A program made the position numbers and the translations under genes. DNA of 64,000 nt from Bog-756 sp963727075. GTDB taxonomy: Bacteria > Actinomycetota > Acidimicrobiia > Acidimicrobiales > RAAP-2. This document shows positions 47,456 through 55,986 of the stretch, one piece after another (positions within the stretch are counted from its first letter, which is position 1; the number at the start of each line of letters is the position of its first letter). The DNA lies in NCBI GenBank assembly GCA_963727075.1, contig CAVSET010000006.1, positions 2,232,001-2,296,000 of the forward strand. Direction: 5' to 3'. Under the pieces are notes generated by a model, which saw only the letters and a list, made by a program, of their open reading frames with translations, made no database searches and was not told the origin of the DNA.

Positions 47456-48325
47456 CTACTCACCGAGGAGCAGGCCGTAGTTGGCGCCGCGACGGAGATG
47501 GTGACCGCCGTCGACGGCCAGGCTCTCGCCACTGATCCAGGACGACTCCGGTCCGGCCAGGAACCGGACCGCGTCAGCGATGTCTTCGACGGTGCCGAGG
47601 CGTCGGATGGGCATCTCGGCCAGGTAGTCGTCCAGCAACGGGCCCCCGGCGGTGATGGGCGCCATCAGCTCGTCGTCGACGATCCCTGGTTGCACCGTGT
47701 TGACCCGCACCCCCGAGCGGCCCAGCTCCTCGGCCGCGTACCGGCAGAGCATGTCGATGCCGGCCTTGGCCGCACCGTAGGCCCACAGGTACCGGTGGGG
47801 AAAATGGCCCGCACCCGAGGACATCCCGATGATCGAGCCCCCGATGGGCTCGTCACCCCCGATCCCCTTCCCCACTCCGGCTGCCATCAACGGGGCGGCG
47901 TGCTTGATGCAGAGGAACGTCCCGATGAGGTTGAGGTCGACGGTGGCTCGTACCTGGGCGAGGTCGGCATCGGCGATCGGACCCATGTGGAATGCGCCTC
48001 CCGCATTGGCGAACAGGATCTCGAGGCGACCGCGCTCGCCGGCCGCCGCCGCCACCGCCGCGGCCACCTCCTCCTCGGCGGTCACGTCGGCGACCACGTA
48101 CGAAGCCGTCCCCCGGGCCCTGCCCTGGCGACCTGAGGCTTCCGCCACCGCCTCCAGTGAGGACACCGCGGTACGGAGCTTCGCCTCGGTGCGCCCGCAG
48201 ATGGTGACGTGGGCCCCGTCCTGCACCAGTCGGACGGCGGTCCCCAGCCCGATACCGCTGCCACCGCCGGTGACGAGCGCGGCGTAGCCGGCGATGCCGT
48301 TCGATCCGCTCGAATCGGTACCCAC
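47456..48325 (-). CDS. Short-chain dehydrogenase/reductase (SDR)
   Basis: A 289-residue classical SDR. The cofactor motif is VTGGGSGIGLGTAVRL, NAGG is in LEILFANAGGAFHMG, the active-site Ser is in IIGMSSGAG, and Tyr/Lys are in WAYGAAKAGIDML. RVNTVQPGIVDDELM is the usual C-terminal substrate-loop region. ATG 48325 is the start. It resembles 3-oxoacyl or hydroxysteroid dehydrogenases of acyl-CoA metabolism; the exact substrate is undetermined. It is divergent from the acyl-CoA synthetase across a repeat-rich 265-base gap and precedes the glycerate kinase gene. Confidence 0.93.
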   Translation of the reverse strand: MGTDSSGSNGIAGYAALVTGGGSGIGLGTAVRLVQDGAHVTICGRTEAKLRTAVSSLEAVAEASGRQGRARGTASYVVADVTAEEEVAAAVAAAAGERGRLEILFANAGGAFHMGPIADADLAQVRATVDLNLIGTFLCIKHAAPLMAAGVGKGIGGDEPIGGSIIGMSSGAGHFPHRYLWAYGAAKAGIDMLCRYAAEELGRSGVRVNTVQPGIVDDELMAPITAGGPLLDDYLAEMPIRRLGTVEDIADAVRFLAGPESSWISGESLAVDGGHHLRRGANYGLLLGE

Positions 48326-48385
48326 GTGCCTCCCCTTCGTTGGTCCGGCCGGTGGTCACCACGGCATGCCACTGGGCTCAACCGT

Positions 48386-48437
48386 CGTGCTACCGAGCGC
48401 TGCGCCGTGCTACCGAGCGCTGGGCCGTGCTACAGAG
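48386..48437. repeat. 20-bp tandem repeat, about 2.5 copies
   Basis: CGTGCTACCGAGCGCTGCGC at 48386 is repeated at 48406 with one change, and a partial copy begins at 48426. It lies between the divergent SDR and acyl-CoA synthetase genes. Confidence 0.8.
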
Positions 48438-48481
48438 TGTCCGTCCGGATGTCCGGATGCAGCATGCTACGGGCCGCGTCC

Positions 48482-48555
48482 TCCGGCAATCCGGCCGGGT
48501 GTCCGGTAAGCCGGCGGGGGCATCCGGCAAGCCGGCCGGGGTCATCCGGCCGGGG
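48482..48555. repeat. Degenerate 19-22 bp direct repeats rich in TCCGG/CCGG
   Basis: Four imperfect units such as TGTCCGGTAAGCCGGCGGG and GCATCCGGCAAGCCGGCCGG follow each other up to 35 bases before the acyl-CoA synthetase start. Each contains paired CCGG blocks able to form small hairpins. No coding frame is plausible here. Confidence 0.65.
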
Positions 48556-48590
48556 CCAGGATTCTGGGAGTGAGGAGTGGGAGAGCGGTC

Positions 48591-50201
48591 ATGACCTCCA
48601 GGCAATTCAACCTGGCCGACCTGTTCGAGATCGTGGTCGACACCGTGCCCGGCCGCCTGGCGCTGGTCGCCGGCGAGAAGCGGCACACCTACCAACAGCT
48701 CGACGAGCGGTCCAACCGCTTCGCCCACTACATCGGTCGCCTGGGGATCCCAACCGGGTCCCACGTGGGGATCCTGGCCCGCAACCGTGCCGAGTGGGCC
48801 GAGGCCATGATCGGCTGCTACAAGGCACGCGCCGTGTCGGTCAACCTCAACTATCGGTACGTGGCGCCCGAGCTCCGCTACGTGATGGAGAACGCCGAGC
48901 TCGAGGTCCTGGTGTTCGAGCAGGCGCTGGCACCGTTGGTGGCCGAGTCCCTCGACCGACTCCCGTTGGCCTCACACCTGCGCCTCATGGTGGTGGCAGA
49001 TGGCTCGCGTGGGACCGGTCCGGAGCTCGACGCCGACGACTTCGAGGAGGCGCTGGCGTCGGGCCGCCCCGACCGAGGGTTTGGACCTCGGGATCCCGAC
49101 GACATCTACGTGCTCTACACGGGGGGAACGACCGGCCTGCCCAAGGGCGTGCTCTGGCGCCAGGAGGACATCTTCTTCGCCGCCATGGGAGGTGGGGGTT
49201 GGGGTGCCGAGCCCATCGCCCATCCCGACGAGCTGGCCGGTCGGCTGAACCTCGACGATGCGGCCCGTGCCGTCATGCTGGTCGTCGCGCCGCTCATGCA
49301 CGGCAACGCGCAGTGGGTCATGTGGAACGCGTTCATGATGGGCGGCACCGCCGTGCTCTACACCGAGCACCGCTACGATCCCGACCTCGTGTGGCGGCTG
49401 GTGGGCGACGAGCGTGTGGTATCGATCGGACTGGTCGGCGACGCCATGGCCCGCCCGCTGGCCGAGGCCTTGGACCGTGCGCCGGCGGGAACCTACGACA
49501 CCTCGTCGCTGCTGGTGATCGGCTCCGGTGGAGCCATGCTCTCGTCGGCGGTCAAGAAGGAACTGAAACAGCAGCTGCCCGACGTCATGATCATGGACCG
49601 GTTCGGGTCGAGTGAGAGCGGCGCCCAGGGTGCCGTGGAAGAAGGGGCCTCGGGGCCCCGGTTCGTGATGAGCGATGACACGTCGGTGCTCGACGAAGAC
49701 CTGCGCCCGCTCAGCCCGGGTGACGGGAAGGTGGGTCGCCTGGCCCGGACCGGGCGGATCCCGCTCGGCTACTTCAAGGACCAGTCCAAGACCGACGCCA
49801 CCTTTCCGATCGACGCCAACGGGGTGCGTTGGTCTGTGCCGGGTGACTTGGCCTCGGTGGAACCCGACGGAAGCATCACCGTCCTCGGACGGGGATCGGC
49901 CTCGATCAACTCCGGTGGCGAGAAGGTCTTCCCCGAGGAGGTGGAGGCGGCGATCAAGACCCACCCGGACGTCTTCGACGCCATCGTGGTGGGGATCCCC
50001 GACGATCGATTCGGACAGCGGGTGGTGGCGGTGGTCCAACCGCGACGTCACCATCACCCCCCGACCCTGGAGCAGCTCAGGGACCACTGCCGCCACCACA
50101 TCGCCGGGTACAAGCTCCCGCGGCAGCTGTTGGTCGTCGACGCCGTACCGCTCACCGCGGCGGGAAAGCCCGACGCCGAGGCGGCCCGACGGCTGTTCTG
50201 A
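48591..50201 (+). CDS. Acyl-CoA synthetase (AMP-forming, FadD type)
   Basis: A 536-residue adenylate-forming ligase that activates a carboxylic acid with ATP and CoA. It begins RQFNLADLFEIVVDTVPGR. The A3 motif is YTGGTTGLPKGVLWRQED (about residue 176), A5 is in DRFGSSESGAQGAV, A8 is in GRGSASINSGGEKVFPEEVE, and the catalytic A10 Lys is in PLTAAGKPDAEAA. LWRQEDIFFAAMGGG after A3 is typical of an actinobacterial acyl-CoA synthetase group acting on fatty or steroid-derived acids. ATG 48591 follows a GGAG site. The upstream SDR is divergent. Confidence 0.93.
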   Translation: MTSRQFNLADLFEIVVDTVPGRLALVAGEKRHTYQQLDERSNRFAHYIGRLGIPTGSHVGILARNRAEWAEAMIGCYKARAVSVNLNYRYVAPELRYVMENAELEVLVFEQALAPLVAESLDRLPLASHLRLMVVADGSRGTGPELDADDFEEALASGRPDRGFGPRDPDDIYVLYTGGTTGLPKGVLWRQEDIFFAAMGGGGWGAEPIAHPDELAGRLNLDDAARAVMLVVAPLMHGNAQWVMWNAFMMGGTAVLYTEHRYDPDLVWRLVGDERVVSIGLVGDAMARPLAEALDRAPAGTYDTSSLLVIGSGGAMLSSAVKKELKQQLPDVMIMDRFGSSESGAQGAVEEGASGPRFVMSDDTSVLDEDLRPLSPGDGKVGRLARTGRIPLGYFKDQSKTDATFPIDANGVRWSVPGDLASVEPDGSITVLGRGSASINSGGEKVFPEEVEAAIKTHPDVFDAIVVGIPDDRFGQRVVAVVQPRRHHHPPTLEQLRDHCRHHIAGYKLPRQLLVVDAVPLTAAGKPDAEAARRLF

Positions 50202-50283
50202 GCGCTCCGAACCCGAAGGCGGACGACAGCCGCGGGCATGGCCCGTTCGACCAGGGCGACCCGGCCAGCAGGGCCGCCGAGGA

Positions 50284-51149
50284 TCAGCGCGACGCCAGGT
50301 TCGACAGTCGGGCTTCCACCAGCGTGGCCACGACGGCGATGACCCGATCGACGGCACCCTCCAGGACCGGCCGGTCGATCTCCACCATCCGGTGGGTACC
50401 GGCGTCCGGCCACAACCCGGTGATCCGGGCGGGGAGCGGGCGGGAACCGGAGCGGAGCGCCACCAGCGCCAGGAAGGCCAGCTCCTCTGACCAGGTCGGC
50501 GCCGGGGTACCGCCCGATACCGACACCAGCGACGGCGGACTCGGCGCGACCGGGTCCGTTTCGGCTTCAGGTGATCCCGCGGCCAACCGAAGCTCGCACC
50601 GGCTCTTCAACCGGACGGTGCGCGGGGCGGGGAGGACCCATTGGTCGTCGGGCCCTCCGAGTCGTCGGCTCGGCCCGAGAAGGTCCCAGTCGAACGAGGT
50701 CCAAAGGGCGGTGGCCCAGCCGACGGCCTCGGCCAGCACCACCGCCCGGCCCGCCGGCGCCAGGCCGGCGAACCACGGCTCCCAGTGGAAGGTCTTCCAG
50801 CCGGTCCGACCCCACTCGTCCACCGCTTCGGTGGCGATCGGTCCGCAGCCTCGGCCGGGCTGCGGAAGCGCCCCTCGGCGCAGGCCTCCACCACGGCCAG
50901 GCCCAATGACCGCCGCACGAACTTCGGCTGCCAGGCAAAAGGCTCACTGGAGCCGAGAAGGAGCTCGGGCCGGGCCAGGGCCCGCCGGAACAGCGCCAGG
51001 TTGATCTCCATCGCCTCGCCTTCGGGCAACCGCTCGACCTCGGGGGCCACGCCGGTGACCAGACGCTGGCGGATGCGTTCACGTGATGCGTCGTCGATGG
51101 CCGGGGGGCCGGGGGCGACCACCGCCCGGCTCAGCTCCGTGGCCCTCAT
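50284..51149 (-). CDS. Degenerate RecB-nuclease-like partner protein (one frame break)
   Basis: The product has about 288 residues in two frames joined near 50840, where one base is missing: MRATELSRAVVAPGPPAIDD up to SPAEAADR, then EAVDEWGRTGWKTFHWEPWF to TGA 50284. Its second half lines up by eye with the nuclease encoded just upstream. SLVSVSGG stands where the nuclease has ALVEIKAG, and ELAFLALVALRSGSRPLPAR matches DLHFYALVETLRSLTPPFVV. The ExK active-site residues are absent, so it looks like an inactive paralogue and possible heterodimer partner. ATG 51149 overlaps the nuclease stop (ATGA). No family name is recognised. Confidence 0.65.
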
Positions 51150-52262
51150 CGTCGCCCTCGCCGGCCGGGGCCGTCGCCGACCCCGTCACCCCCGAGATCG
51201 GGCCGGCCGTCATCTCCCCGCCGATCGATCTGGGCCCGACCCACGTCGCAGTCGGGCAGGGCGGCACAGATGCCGCACAAGCCGTTCGGTGTGCGCCGAG
51301 CCTCCCGTCCCTGAGCCAGGCCGAGCAGCGAACGAGCCCCCGCCAGAGTGCGACGGGCCGCGGCCGCCAGCAGTTCGGCGCTCACCGGGTCGGTGTCCAA
51401 CTCCCCGGTGCGGGTGTAGTAGGTGGCGACGACGAAGGGCGGCGTCAGGCTCCTGAGGGTCTCGACCAAGGCATAGAAGTGCAGGTCGGCCCGGTGCTCG
51501 ACCCGGCGGGCCCCGGCCTTGATCTCGACCAGGGCCACGGAGGCCTTGTCCACCGACGGGCCGCCCAGCGCCAGATCGACCCTGGCCGCCATCTCCACCG
51601 CCCCCCCGGCCAGCGCCACCCGCATCGTCTCCTGGGTGCGAGGCAACCAGGCCGGGGACAGCTCGGGCCAGCGGTCCCGGAGCCCGTCCACCTGGCGTTC
51701 GACCTCCAGCCGGAGCTCGTCGCGCTCGGGCCGCCCCCATCCGATCGATCCAGGTGGCGAGATCCCTCTGACGGTCGTCCAGACGAAGGGCGGCCAGCCC
51801 TTCTGCCATGGGTTCGCCGATGGTTCCGACCGTGATCAGTTGCCTGAACAGGACATCAATGAGTGCTCCGCAGGCCAGCGCCGCGCTCGGCTCCCGATCG
51901 CCGAACTCGGAAGCGACCTGGTGGGCCTCGCAGGCCAGCACCCGGGTAAGCCGGTCCTTGGTCACCACCAGCCTCGGCGCCGACCGGTCGCCCGGCACGG
52001 CTCCGAGATCGGTCAGCAGCGCCCGCTCCATGGTGTCGCGGATGCGTCCGGCCAGCTCGGGATCGACCGGCGGTCGCGGTCGCCCGGTGACCCGCAACCG
52101 CTCGAGGAGGGCGTTCCCGGCCAACGGCCGCCACTCGTGCGACCGAGGAGGAGGCACGATGATCGGGCTGGACGAAACGGGCCCCGCCCCTGTTTCCCGA
52201 TGAACCGACGTCGGCGGTGCCCCGGCATCCTCGGGAGCACGGTCGATCTCCATCAGGGGCAT
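51146..52262 (-). CDS. RecB/Cas4-like PD-(D/E)XK nuclease with putative Fe-S cysteines (one frame break)
   Basis: A protein of about 371 residues. VTKDRLTRVLACEAHQVASE holds a lone N-terminal Cys. The nuclease core has VDLALGG (Asp) and VALVEIKAGARRV (E-x-K), then DLHFYALVETLRSL, the Q/Y helix region. The tail GLCGICAALPDCDVG gives C-x2-C-x5-C. One Cys before and three after the core is the Fe-S arrangement of AddB and Cas4. An extra G near 51734-51739 breaks the frame between WIDRM and RPERDELRLEVERQ. The start is ATG 52262 or 52253. It is cotranscribed with the degenerate partner. No helicase or cas gene is nearby; a repair or defence role is inference. Confidence 0.72.
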
Positions 52263-52472
52263 GTTGCCAGTGTGGCCCGAGGGTGTCACACCATCGGTCC
52301 CGCCGCCGCCCCGGTCCTGGCGCCCCGGGCCTGGCGCCCGGTTCTGGCGTCCCGTCCCGCCCTCCGACCCCCAGTCCGGTGCGGCCCGGCCCGGTGGCCG
52401 CGGGCTGAGGACTCGGGTCCTCTTCACCCCGTCACCGAGGGCCGCAGTCGCTCCCATTAGCCTGTCCCGGGG

Positions 52473-53636
52473 ATGCCGACTCACGCCGCCATCACCTCGT
52501 TCGCCGTCGTCTTCACAGTGTTCGTGGTGGTGACGGCCGTCCTGCTGGTCCTGGTCATCCGCTTCATCCTCCAGCGAGCGTCCCTCGCCCGCGCCACCTG
52601 GCTGGCCGAACAGGTCGAGGAGGAGGAAGCGGACGAGGACGGTACGGTCGAGATCGGGCGGCCGCGCACCGCCCTGGTGCTGGCCGGCGGCGGGATCCGG
52701 GGCGCAGTGCAGATCGGGATGCTGCAGGTCCTGACCGAGCATGGCTTCGTCCCCGATCGGATCTACGGCTCCTCGGTCGGCGCCATCAACGGTGCGGCGT
52801 TCGCCGGCGACCCGACCCGCGAGGGTGTCGAGCGGATGACCAGGATCTGGCTGGCGCTGACCCGCGACGCCGTGTACCCGCAAGGCCGGCTGCACGGACC
52901 GTGGCTGTACTTCCAGCAGCGGGACTCGGTCTATGCCAACTCGGGGTTGCGCAAGATCGTGGAGGACGGCATCACCTACGATCGGCTGGAAGATGCGGTG
53001 GTACCCCTCGAGGTCGTGGCCACCTCCCTGACCGACGGTCGGGAGCGCTGGTTCACCTACGGCCCGGTCGTGGAGGCCGTGCTGGCCTCGGCGGCCATCC
53101 CGGCCATCTTCCCGCCGGTGGAGATCGACGGCGACAGGTTCATCGACGGCGGCGTGGTCGACAACGTGCCCATCCGCCGGGCCATCGAGTCAGGGGCGAC
53201 CCGCATCGTGGTGCTGCTGTGCACCCCGCCCACCTATGCTCCCGCACCCACCAAACGGCCGGTCGAGACCATGCTCAACGCCCTCCTCATCTCGATCCAC
53301 GCCCGGTTCGCCCGCGATCTCGTTCAGCTGCCCCCGGGGGTCGAGGTCATCGTGTGCAGCGGTACCGAGTTCGGCACCCGCGACTTCGACGACTTCTCCA
53401 ACACCGAGGCGCTCATCGCCCAGGGGCGGGCGGAGGCCTCCGAGGTCGTGCGGCGCTACGGGATCGGCCGCTCCGGCACGGCCCCGTTCTCCGGCGGGTC
53501 CATATACCTCACGGGCGCCAGCTCGGGTCCGCCGACCAACGGCACCCCTTCGGCGTCGGGTGGACCGACCGCGGAGCCGTCCGCTCCGGCGACCCAGCCA
53601 CCCGCCCCACTGATCCATCCCGAACCAGGGACGTAG
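52473..53636 (+). CDS. Patatin-like phospholipase / serine esterase, membrane-anchored
   Basis: A 387-residue protein. Residues 8-33 form an N-terminal membrane helix, then an acidic linker (EEEEADEDG). The patatin domain starts at ALVLAGGGIRGAVQIG (oxyanion hole), with catalytic Ser101 in IYGSSVGAING and Asp225 in DRFIDGGVVDNVP, the Ser/Asp dyad. It should hydrolyse acyl esters of membrane lipids on the cytoplasmic side, like bacterial RssA/YlbK relatives. The last 60 residues are Pro/Ser/Thr-rich and overlap, on the opposite strand, the end of the acyltransferase gene by 181 bases. Confidence 0.93.
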   Translation: MPTHAAITSFAVVFTVFVVVTAVLLVLVIRFILQRASLARATWLAEQVEEEEADEDGTVEIGRPRTALVLAGGGIRGAVQIGMLQVLTEHGFVPDRIYGSSVGAINGAAFAGDPTREGVERMTRIWLALTRDAVYPQGRLHGPWLYFQQRDSVYANSGLRKIVEDGITYDRLEDAVVPLEVVATSLTDGRERWFTYGPVVEAVLASAAIPAIFPPVEIDGDRFIDGGVVDNVPIRRAIESGATRIVVLLCTPPTYAPAPTKRPVETMLNALLISIHARFARDLVQLPPGVEVIVCSGTEFGTRDFDDFSNTEALIAQGRAEASEVVRRYGIGRSGTAPFSGGSIYLTGASSGPPTNGTPSASGGPTAEPSAPATQPPAPLIHPEPGT

Positions 53637-54343
53637 CGCCGGACGATGCGCGCCGGAACCCCGGCGATCACACAGTGGTCGGGAAAGATCCCACGAACCA
53701 CTGCCCCCGCCCCCACCACCACGTTCCTCCCGAGAACGGTCCCCGGGAGGATCACCACGTGGGTGCCGAGCCAGCTGCCGGTGCCGATCCGTACCGGCAC
53801 GTCGTGCGGCCACTGCTCGTGCACGACGCGGTCGGGATCCTCGTATCCGTGGTTCTGGTCGGTGATGTACACATAGGGACCGGTGTGGACGTCGTCGCCC
53901 ACCTCCAACTGGAAATGGCCGACGATGTGGCTGCCGCGACCGATCATGCACCGGTCACCGATGCGCACCACGGGATTGGTGATCATCCGTTGCCCCGGGA
54001 CCATCCCGGCGGAGAGGCTCACGTCTGGACCGACCAGGGTGTCCGCCCCGATGTGGATCCACCGCTCACCGAAGATGGCCCCGGGAGGGAAGGCGAGACA
54101 CGTGCCGCGACCGAAGGAGCCGAACCGTGAGGCCAGCGCGTCGTCGGGCCCGGTGGCCCCGTGCCTCATGGTCCAGTTCCACCCGGCATGGATGAGGGTG
54201 CTGAGCACCCGGTTCCGGGTTCGGGCGGGAGCAGCCGGGACCCGTTCGGGTGTCGGCTCGGGCACCGGCTCGGGGTCGCAATGGGGATCGAGTGGATCGG
54301 ACGCCTGCGACCAGCGACCGGATGCCGATTCGGAAGCGGTCAC
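53456..54343 (-). CDS. Hexapeptide-repeat acyltransferase
   Basis: A 295-residue left-handed beta-helix transferase. The N-terminal 45 residues are Pro/Glu-rich and probably disordered. The hexapeptide coils run from about residue 95 to 240 (HIGADTLVGPDVSLSAG, RIGDRCMIGRGSHIVG, TGSWLGTHVVILPGTVLG, NVVVGAGAVVRGIFPDH). The catalytic-type His is in YITDQNHGYEDPDR, as in maltose/galactoside O-acetyltransferases and WcaF-like enzymes. It would acetylate a sugar or polysaccharide. The low-complexity C-terminal tail lies antisense to the patatin tail. Confidence 0.88.
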   Translation of the reverse strand: MTASESASGRWSQASDPLDPHCDPEPVPEPTPERVPAAPARTRNRVLSTLIHAGWNWTMRHGATGPDDALASRFGSFGRGTCLAFPPGAIFGERWIHIGADTLVGPDVSLSAGMVPGQRMITNPVVRIGDRCMIGRGSHIVGHFQLEVGDDVHTGPYVYITDQNHGYEDPDRVVHEQWPHDVPVRIGTGSWLGTHVVILPGTVLGRNVVVGAGAVVRGIFPDHCVIAGVPARIVRRYVPGSGWISGAGGWVAGADGSAVGPPDAEGVPLVGGPELAPVRYMDPPENGAVPERPIP

Positions 54344-54527
54344 CTCGTGACGCTAGCTGATCGATGTGCTGACCGGCTATCCGGCGTGACCCGGTCGATC
54401 CGTCTGGCCCGGGCGGATCACTTGCTCCGGGGACCGGGGTCCGGCGCCCAGTGGGTCAGATCGTCACGGACCAGGAGCCGGGCGTGTCGTGCTCGGACCT
54501 CCGGTCCGGCCAATACAGTCGTCGCCG

Positions 54528-55307
54528 ATGCCCAGCCACCGACCAACCGCGGACCCCCGCCTCGCCGAGCTGGGACGCGTCGGGTTCGAGACGGGCTCGG
54601 AGACCTACGAGCGGGCCCGACCGGACTACCCCGCCGCCGCGGTGGATCACATCGTGGCCACCGCGGGGATCATCGGGGGCACCCGGGTGCTCGACCTCGC
54701 CGCCGGGACCGGTAAGTTGACACGCCAGCTGCGCGCCCGAGGAGCCGTCTGTGTGGCGGTCGAGCCGTCGGCTTCCATGCGACAGGTCTTCCGGCGAGTG
54801 CTGCCCGGTACGCCCACGATCGGCGGGACCGCCGAGATGGTCCCGGTCGCCGGGGACTCGATGGACGCCGTGGTGGTGGCCCAGGCGTTCCATTGGTTCG
54901 ACTCCCCCCGGGCGTTGGCCGAGATCGCCCGGGTGTTGCACCCGAAGGGATGGCTCGCTCTCATCTGGAACGAACGGGACGAGTCCGACCCGATGATGGC
55001 CGAGTTGGTGAGGGTGAGCAAGTGGGACCGGAGCCAGCCCTATCCGGTGGGCAAGGACTTCGGCGAGCTCATCGCCCGGAGCCGGCTGTTCGAGCCGGTC
55101 GAACGGACCAAGTTCGGCTTCGTGCAGTCGGTCGACCGGTCCCGCTTCGTCGAACAGGTCGCCTCACGCAGCTACGTGCGGGTGATGTCGGAGGAGGACC
55201 GCCGATCCTTGCTGGCCGAGGTGGCCGAGCTCGGCGCCACCTTGGACGAGCCCATCCCTATGCCGTACACGACCGATCTGTTCTGTGCCAGGGCGCGGGC
55301 CCGTTGA
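54528..55307 (+). CDS. Class I SAM-dependent methyltransferase
   Basis: A 259-residue UbiE/Coq5-like methyltransferase. GFETGSETYERARPDYPAAA is the typical lead, SAM motif I is VLDLAAGTGKLTRQL (about residues 56-70), motif II ends VAVEPSASMRQVF, and VAQAFHWFDSPRALAEIARV is the post-motif segment of small-molecule methyltransferases. LALIWNERDESDPMM follows. ATG 54528 was chosen over a start 13 codons earlier. The gene is monocistronic. The acceptor substrate is unknown. Confidence 0.9.
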   Translation: MPSHRPTADPRLAELGRVGFETGSETYERARPDYPAAAVDHIVATAGIIGGTRVLDLAAGTGKLTRQLRARGAVCVAVEPSASMRQVFRRVLPGTPTIGGTAEMVPVAGDSMDAVVVAQAFHWFDSPRALAEIARVLHPKGWLALIWNERDESDPMMAELVRVSKWDRSQPYPVGKDFGELIARSRLFEPVERTKFGFVQSVDRSRFVEQVASRSYVRVMSEEDRRSLLAEVAELGATLDEPIPMPYTTDLFCARARAR

Positions 55308-55443
55308 TCCGTCCGCCGGGCGGAGCTCCGGCTTGCCTGACTGCCGGTCGAGGGTGGAGCCTCTGGTCCTGACCGCGACCGGGTGCCACATCGGCACGTG
55401 ACCGTCCGGCCAGATGCCAGGCCCGTACTCAGGAAGGATCGCC

Positions 55444-55809
55444 ATGATCAAGCTGACCTGCCTGCTCAAGCGCAAGGAGGGGATGACCCCGACCGAGTTC
55501 CAGGCGTACTGGAGGGATCACCACGGTCCGCTCATCGCCAATGGGCTCTGCGGCACCCACGTCATCCGCTACGAGCAGAACCCCCGGCCCCTCGCCGACT
55601 ACCGGGACGACGACGACCGCTCGGGCTATGACGGCGTGACGGTCCAGTGGTTCGCCTCCATGGACGAGTACCACGCTCACATGCAGGCGGACGACTCCCC
55701 GCAGATGTTCGAGGACATCGCCAAGTTCCTCGACCTCGACCATCTCGAGTTCGTCCTGACCGAGAAGCCTCGGGTGATCATCGACGGCGCCGTCGACTGG
55801 GGCCTCTGA
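55444..55809 (+). CDS. EthD domain protein
   Basis: A 121-residue dimeric alpha/beta-barrel protein. MIKLTCLLKRKEGMTPTEFQ and AYWRDHHGPLIANGLCGTHV are the EthD signature (YWRDxHGPL). Family members include the EthD protein of the P450-dependent ethyl tert-butyl ether degradation cluster and several polyketide-type enzymes. ATG 55444 follows GGAAGGATC at good spacing. It lies 169 bases before a P450 on the same strand, which echoes the EthD/P450 linkage; whether they cooperate is not known. Confidence 0.9.
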   Translation: MIKLTCLLKRKEGMTPTEFQAYWRDHHGPLIANGLCGTHVIRYEQNPRPLADYRDDDDRSGYDGVTVQWFASMDEYHAHMQADDSPQMFEDIAKFLDLDHLEFVLTEKPRVIIDGAVDWGL

Positions 55810-55932
55810 CGCAAGGTGGGCTCGCGGCCGGGCCCGATGACCGGCCCACCCCGTCATCGCCATGCCCCGCTGACCAGCCACCATGACCAGCACTCCCCAT
55901 TCGACCGCACGGTCCGGACCCGGCCCGGGCCG

Positions 55933-55986
55933 TTGACAGGGGCAAGGATCGGACGTACGATCCAGAACGTCGGACACGATGTCCGA
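55933..55986 (+). promoter_or_regulatory. Sigma70-like promoter with two inverted repeats upstream of the P450 gene
   Basis: TTGACA (55933-55938) and TACGAT (55956-55961) are spaced 17 nt, close to consensus. GGATCG (55946-55951) and CGATCC (55958-55963) form a 6-bp inverted repeat over the -10. TCGGACA (55970-55976) and TGTCCGA (55980-55986) form a 7-bp repeat over the start codon. Either could bind the TetR protein encoded after the P450. The leader would be only about 10 nt, so translation may be near-leaderless. Confidence 0.7.

Noticed and set aside
33101..48555. Repeats at 33101-33181 and 48386-48555 as CRISPR arrays
   Set aside because: Units are head-to-tail with no unique spacers, and no cas genes occur; the Cas4-like nuclease at 51-52 kb is not accompanied by any cas1, cas2 or effector.
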